Shown here: positions 60,529 to 64,000 of the stretch, in pieces
Layout: every line of letters begins with the position of its first letter
Position numbering within the stretch: position 1 is the stretch's first letter
Source: Mycobacterium sp. UM_CSW
GTDB lineage: Bacteria; Actinomycetota; Actinomycetes; Mycobacteriales; Mycobacteriaceae
Assembly (NCBI RefSeq): GCF_000455205.1
Contig: NZ_AUWQ01000012.1
Coordinates: 1 to 64,000, forward strand
Length of the DNA: 64,000 nucleotides
Direction of reading: 5' to 3'
The notes under the pieces: generated by a model
The model's database searches: none
Told to the model about the DNA's origin: nothing
The model's input: only the letters and a program-made list of their open reading frames with translations
Position numbers and translations under genes: made by a program

Positions 60529-62159
60529 CGCTGTTTGCCGCCGGACAGCAGACGATCGGGAATCCCGTCGCCAACATCGCGATCTTCGCCGTTTTCGTCC
60601 TCATCACCCTGTACGTGGTGATCCGGGCCAGCCAGCGGAACGCCACCGCGACCGAGTTCTTCACCGCCGACCGAGCCTTCTCGGGACCGCAGAACGGCAT
60701 CGCCATCGCCGGGGACTACCTGTCGGCGGCCAGCTTCCTCGGCATCGCCGGCGCGATCGCGGTCTACGGCTACGACGGGTTCCTGTATTCGATCGGATTC
60801 CTGGTGGCCTGGTTGGTGGCCCTGCTCTTGGTCGCCGAACTGATCCGCAACACAGGGAAGTTCACCATGGCGGACGTCCTGAGCTTCCGGCTCCGGCAGC
60901 GCCCGGTGCGGCTGGTCGCGGCGATCTCGACGCTGACGGTGTCCCTGTTCTACCTCCTCGCCCAGATGGCCGGCGCGGGGGGGCTGGTTGCCCTGCTGCT
61001 GAATGTCAAAGGGCGCCTTGGCGAGTCGATCGTCATCGCGGTCGTCGGTGTCCTGATGATCGTCTACGTCCTGGTCGGTGGGATGAAGGGCACCACGTGG
61101 GTGCAGATCATCAAGGCCGTCCTGTTGATCCTCGGTGCGGCGACGATGACGGTGATGGTGCTGGCGAAGTTCGGCTTCAACTTCTCCGACATCCTGGGTT
61201 CGGCGCAGTCCGCGGTGTCGCACGCCACCACCAAGGGTGTTTCCAGCCGCAACGTGTTGGCCCCGGGCGCGCAATACGGCGGGTCGACGACGTCGAAGAT
61301 CAACCTGCTGTCGCTGGGGCTTGCGCTGGTGCTGGGCACCGCGGGCCTGCCCCACGTGTTGATGCGCTTCTACACGGTCCCGACCGCGAAAGAGGCACGC
61401 CGGTCGGTGGTCTGGGCGATCGGCCTCATCGGAGCCTTCTATCTGTTCACGCTGGCGCTGGGCTACGGCGCCGCCGCCATCGTCGGGCCCGACCGGATCC
61501 TCAAGGCCGCCGGCGGCCAGAACTCGGCGGCGCCGTTGCTCGCGTTCCATCTCGGCGGCGTGGTCCTGCTCGGCGTCATCTCCGCGGTGGCGTTCGCCAC
61601 GATTCTCGCCGTGGTCGCGGGTCTGACGATCACCGCGTCGACGTCGTTCGCCCACGACATCTACGCCAGCCTGATCAAGCGGCACAAGGTCACCGAGAGC
61701 GAACAGGTCCGGGTGTCCCGCATCACCGCCGTGGTGCTCGGTATTTTCGGGATTGCGCTTGGGATCCTGGCCAACGGCCAGAACGTCGCCTTCCTGGTGG
61801 CGCTGGCGTTCGCGGTCGCGGCGTCGGCCAACCTGCCGACGATCCTGTATTCGCTTTATTGGCAGCGGTTTAACACCCGCGGTGCGCTGTGGAGCATGTA
61901 CGGCGGCCTGATCTCGACCATCGTGTTGATCATTTTCTCGCCCGCGGTGTCGGGCGCGAAGACCGCGATGCTCCCCGGTATGGACTTCGCCTGGTTCCCC
62001 CTTGCCAACCCCGGAATCGTGTCGATCCCGCTGGCGTTCGTCCTCGGCATCGTGGGGACGCTGTCGTCGTCCGACCGCGGCGACCCGGTGCGCAACGCCG
62101 AGATGGAGGTCCGCTCCCTTACCGGCATCGGCGCCGAGAAGGCCGTCGTCACGCACTAG
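60525..62159 (+). CDS. ActP-like cation/acetate sodium:solute symporter, 544 aa
   Basis: A sodium:solute symporter-family permease with about 13 predicted membrane helices, resembling ActP, which imports acetate and short organic acids. Markers are the N-terminal ATEFFTADRAFSGPQNGIAI, GDYLSAASFLGIAG, GGMKGTTWVQIIKAV and LPHVLMRFYTVPTAKEARRS. It starts at ATG 60525, overlapping the DUF485 stop (ATGA). It would bring acetate or a similar acid to CoA ligases. It is convergent with the LuxR-type gene. Confidence 0.92.
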   Translation: MTLFAAGQQTIGNPVANIAIFAVFVLITLYVVIRASQRNATATEFFTADRAFSGPQNGIAIAGDYLSAASFLGIAGAIAVYGYDGFLYSIGFLVAWLVALLLVAELIRNTGKFTMADVLSFRLRQRPVRLVAAISTLTVSLFYLLAQMAGAGGLVALLLNVKGRLGESIVIAVVGVLMIVYVLVGGMKGTTWVQIIKAVLLILGAATMTVMVLAKFGFNFSDILGSAQSAVSHATTKGVSSRNVLAPGAQYGGSTTSKINLLSLGLALVLGTAGLPHVLMRFYTVPTAKEARRSVVWAIGLIGAFYLFTLALGYGAAAIVGPDRILKAAGGQNSAAPLLAFHLGGVVLLGVISAVAFATILAVVAGLTITASTSFAHDIYASLIKRHKVTESEQVRVSRITAVVLGIFGIALGILANGQNVAFLVALAFAVAASANLPTILYSLYWQRFNTRGALWSMYGGLISTIVLIIFSPAVSGAKTAMLPGMDFAWFPLANPGIVSIPLAFVLGIVGTLSSSDRGDPVRNAEMEVRSLTGIGAEKAVVTH

Positions 62160-62191
62160 TCGCCCATCAGCCGAGGCTGGGGGTCACACGA

Positions 62192-64000
62192 TCATGTCTT
62201 GAGCTGGTCGATGCGGCGGGCCAATCCGGCGCGCGTGCGCACGTCCAGCTTGCGGTAGACCCGGGTGAGGTGGACTTCCACGGTCTTTGGGCTGATGAAT
62301 AACGCGGCGGCCACCTCGCGGTTGGTCATTCCCGACGCCGCGAGCTCTGCCACTCGTCGTTCACCGGCGGTAAGCAGCTTGGCGGGACCCGTATCGACCT
62401 CAGAACGGGCCAGCGCCGCGCGGGCTCGCGCCGCCCACAGGGGCGTGTCCAGTTCGTCGAAGACCGCCAGCGCCGCGCTCACATTGACCGTGGCATCGTC
62501 GCGGTGGCGTCGCCGGCGCTGAAGTTGGCCGAGCAGCAGCTGGGTGCGGGCCCGCTCGAACGGCATCGGCAGCCTGTCATGTTCGACCATCGCAGCCTCG
62601 GCCGCCGCGGTCGCTGCGGTCACGTCGCCCCCTGCGGCCAACAGCATTGCGCGGCAGCGCGCGCCGACTGACAGCATCCACGCACGATCCATCCGGCGAC
62701 CGTTGCGCTCGAGCGCGTCGATCGGCGGCTCCGCTTCGTCGTAGCGTCCGAGAGCTATCAACGCCTCAAGAACGTCGGGCAAAAAGGGCGCCTGGACGAG
62801 CTCGGTTGTCTGCTGATCCCAATTGACTTGCGACAGCATCGGTTCGGCCGTCCTCACCGCCGCGGCATAGTTGCCGAGGGATACCTCCAGAAAGATCAAC
62901 GCAGTGAGCGGCCACAACGCAAGAATGTGCGCACCGCAGCGCCGGCTTGCCGATAGGGCCTCCTCGACGTCGGCACGGGCCTCGCCTTCACGGCCGGCAT
63001 GGGCAGCGAGAGTAGCGCGCATCGTCAGGGCGACGCCCTGCGCAAGGTCGGTGCCGAGCAGCACTGCCCGTGCTGCGGCGTCCTCGGCCAACAGACTGGC
63101 ATTGCCAACGTTTCCGCGCCACATTTCGATCTGAAACAGGTTGAAGGCCAGGTGGATCAGTTCGTTCTCTTCACCGCGCTCTATGCAGGCTTGTCGCAGG
63201 CCTACCATCGCCGCGTAGGCCGTATCCAGCTGTCCGCTCCAACCCAGCAGCAGGGCCTTTTGCATGCTTGGTCGCAGTGCCGCAGGCATGAACGCGTTGT
63301 CCTCCAACTCCAACGCGCGTTGCAGGCCGGCTTCGTCGATGCCGTCGCCGTGCCGAAATCGCAAATGTGCCCGCAGGCTCAGTGCCTGGCCGAGCAACTG
63401 CGGGTGACCTAGCCGCTCCGCGTTGGTGACGGCGTCATCGACGATGCGCAGGGCGGCGGCTGGATCACCGGTATTCAGCATCGCAAACGAGAGACTGACC
63501 AATATCTGCACGCGCAGCGGTAGCTGATCGCCGACCTCACTGAGGGCGCGCTCCAGCAACTCGGCGGCCTCAAGGAAGCTCTCGCCGTACAGGGCGACCA
63601 CCGCGTGCATGCTCAACGCTTCGGCTCGCTGAGTTCCGGGCGGCAACGCCCCGATGATGTCCTCGAGCAGGGCCCGTGCCCGCGCCGGGTCGCCGGCGTC
63701 GAGGTAGTTGCGTGCCAACCGGATTCGGCGCTTAGGGCTGTCTGCGCCGAGCCCGATCGCCAGCTCCAACATTTCGGCCGCGGCCATCGGCGCCCCATGC
63801 ACGCGGGCACTCCGGGCCGCCGCATCGAGGGCTTGCAGCGTGGCGGGATCGGCAGTCGGGGCGGACAACGCCAGGTGCCTGGCGCGTAACTCAGGTTCGG
63901 TGACCAAGGTGGCGAGGCGACGGTGCATGGCGCGGCGCTGCGCTGCGGTGGCGTCGTCGTAACAGCCCTGGGCCAGTAGGGGATGGGTGAACTGCACGCG
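62192..64000 (-). CDS. large LuxR-type (ATP-/TPR-containing) regulator, C-terminal 602 residues
   Basis: The 5' part of this gene lies beyond the window, so only the C-terminal part is seen. A long all-alpha region of TPR-like repeats (for example AAAEMLELAIGLGADSP and ARARALLEDIIGALPP) is followed by a C-terminal LuxR helix-turn-helix, LLTAGERRVAELAASGMTN and EVAAALFISPKTVEVHLTRV. The N-terminal part is presumably an AAA/P-loop domain, as in LAL/MalT-type regulators, though not visible. It may sense a ligand and regulate neighbouring or distant genes; there is no evidence for a specific target. Confidence 0.88.
   Translation of the reverse strand, partial: RVQFTHPLLAQGCYDDATAAQRRAMHRRLATLVTEPELRARHLALSAPTADPATLQALDAAARSARVHGAPMAAAEMLELAIGLGADSPKRRIRLARNYLDAGDPARARALLEDIIGALPPGTQRAEALSMHAVVALYGESFLEAAELLERALSEVGDQLPLRVQILVSLSFAMLNTGDPAAALRIVDDAVTNAERLGHPQLLGQALSLRAHLRFRHGDGIDEAGLQRALELEDNAFMPAALRPSMQKALLLGWSGQLDTAYAAMVGLRQACIERGEENELIHLAFNLFQIEMWRGNVGNASLLAEDAAARAVLLGTDLAQGVALTMRATLAAHAGREGEARADVEEALSASRRCGAHILALWPLTALIFLEVSLGNYAAAVRTAEPMLSQVNWDQQTTELVQAPFLPDVLEALIALGRYDEAEPPIDALERNGRRMDRAWMLSVGARCRAMLLAAGGDVTAATAAAEAAMVEHDRLPMPFERARTQLLLGQLQRRRRHRDDATVNVSAALAVFDELDTPLWAARARAALARSEVDTGPAKLLTAGERRVAELAASGMTNREVAAALFISPKTVEVHLTRVYRKLDVRTRAGLARRIDQLKT

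Noticed and set aside
60456-62156. 566-codon minus frame opposite the acetate permease
   Set aside because: It is hydrophilic and rich in His/Arg/Gln, a mirror of a strongly hydrophobic transporter. There is no domain.

Overview
The window is high-GC actinobacterial DNA that reads as a mycobacterial chromosome. Supporting signs are the density of FadE-type acyl-CoA dehydrogenases, FadD-type ligases and cytochromes P450, several F420-dependent (LLM-class) oxidoreductases, an NDMA/mycofactocin-type alcohol dehydrogenase, Mce-associated membrane proteins, a small CYP-partner ferredoxin, and a four-domain SigF-regulator-like protein of about the size I recall for M. tuberculosis Rv1364c. I cannot name the species. 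No tRNA, rRNA, insertion sequence, phage gene or CRISPR array was recognised, and no gene-free stretch exceeds 300 bases; the longest holds a decayed fragment at 40933-41126.

Layout. 1-3723: 3' end of a Rieske oxygenase, a lipocalin/CrtC-like protein, and an aldehyde dehydrogenase. 3718-8420 (minus): KshA-like Rieske oxygenase, acyl-CoA ligase, SnoaL-like protein, two MaoC-like hotdog proteins and a DinB/MDMPI protein, with a 30-bp tandem repeat inside the operon. 8529-21126: P450, SnoaL-like protein, CYP-type ferredoxin, double-domain CaiB transferase, GntR regulator, SDR, LLM protein, then a tightly coupled plus-strand operon of four acyl-CoA dehydrogenases and a ligase. 21132-24878: two small secreted proteins, a TetR-hotdog fusion regulator, an amidohydrolase and a DUF421 membrane protein. 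24997-31007: PAS-PP2C-RsbW-STAS regulator, a FadE pair on the opposite strand, then two Mce-associated-type membrane proteins. 31017-35004 (minus): Rieske ferredoxin, two amidohydrolases (one lacking metal ligands), SnoaL-like protein and an alpha/beta hydrolase lacking its Ser and His. 35112-43383: P450 with NDMA-dependent alcohol dehydrogenase, SDR/VOC genes, YceI, DUF1876, another SDR, another P450 with an LLM protein. 43524-49706: carboxyltransferase, then a minus operon of SnoaL, Baeyer-Villiger monooxygenase, alpha/beta hydrolase, SnoaL and LLM. 49790-59247 (plus, with one minus SMP-30 gene): KshA-like oxygenase, isochorismatase-like protein, hotdog thioesterase, FadD19-like ligase, P450, CaiB, and a thioesterase whose frame runs into a thiolase. 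59314-64000: NAD(P)-binding protein, DUF485/ActP-type acetate permease pair, and the C-terminal part of a LuxR-type regulator.

How the genes could work together (inference). The set suits stepwise degradation of a cyclic lipid such as a terpenoid, steroid fragment or alicyclic ketone: P450s and Rieske oxygenases hydroxylate, alcohol/aldehyde dehydrogenases and SDRs oxidise, the BVMO inserts oxygen to give an ester or lactone, hydrolases open it, CaiB transferases and acyl-CoA ligases add CoA, and FadE pairs, MaoC hydratases and the thiolase shorten the chain. No substrate can be named from the sequence.

The strongest unusual signals are the thioesterase-thiolase frame fusion, several enzyme homologues that have lost key catalytic residues inside otherwise intact operons, the TetR-hotdog fusion with a possible operator shared with its downstream neighbour, and a 17-bp AT-rich element found at the same kind of place in five divergent promoter regions.
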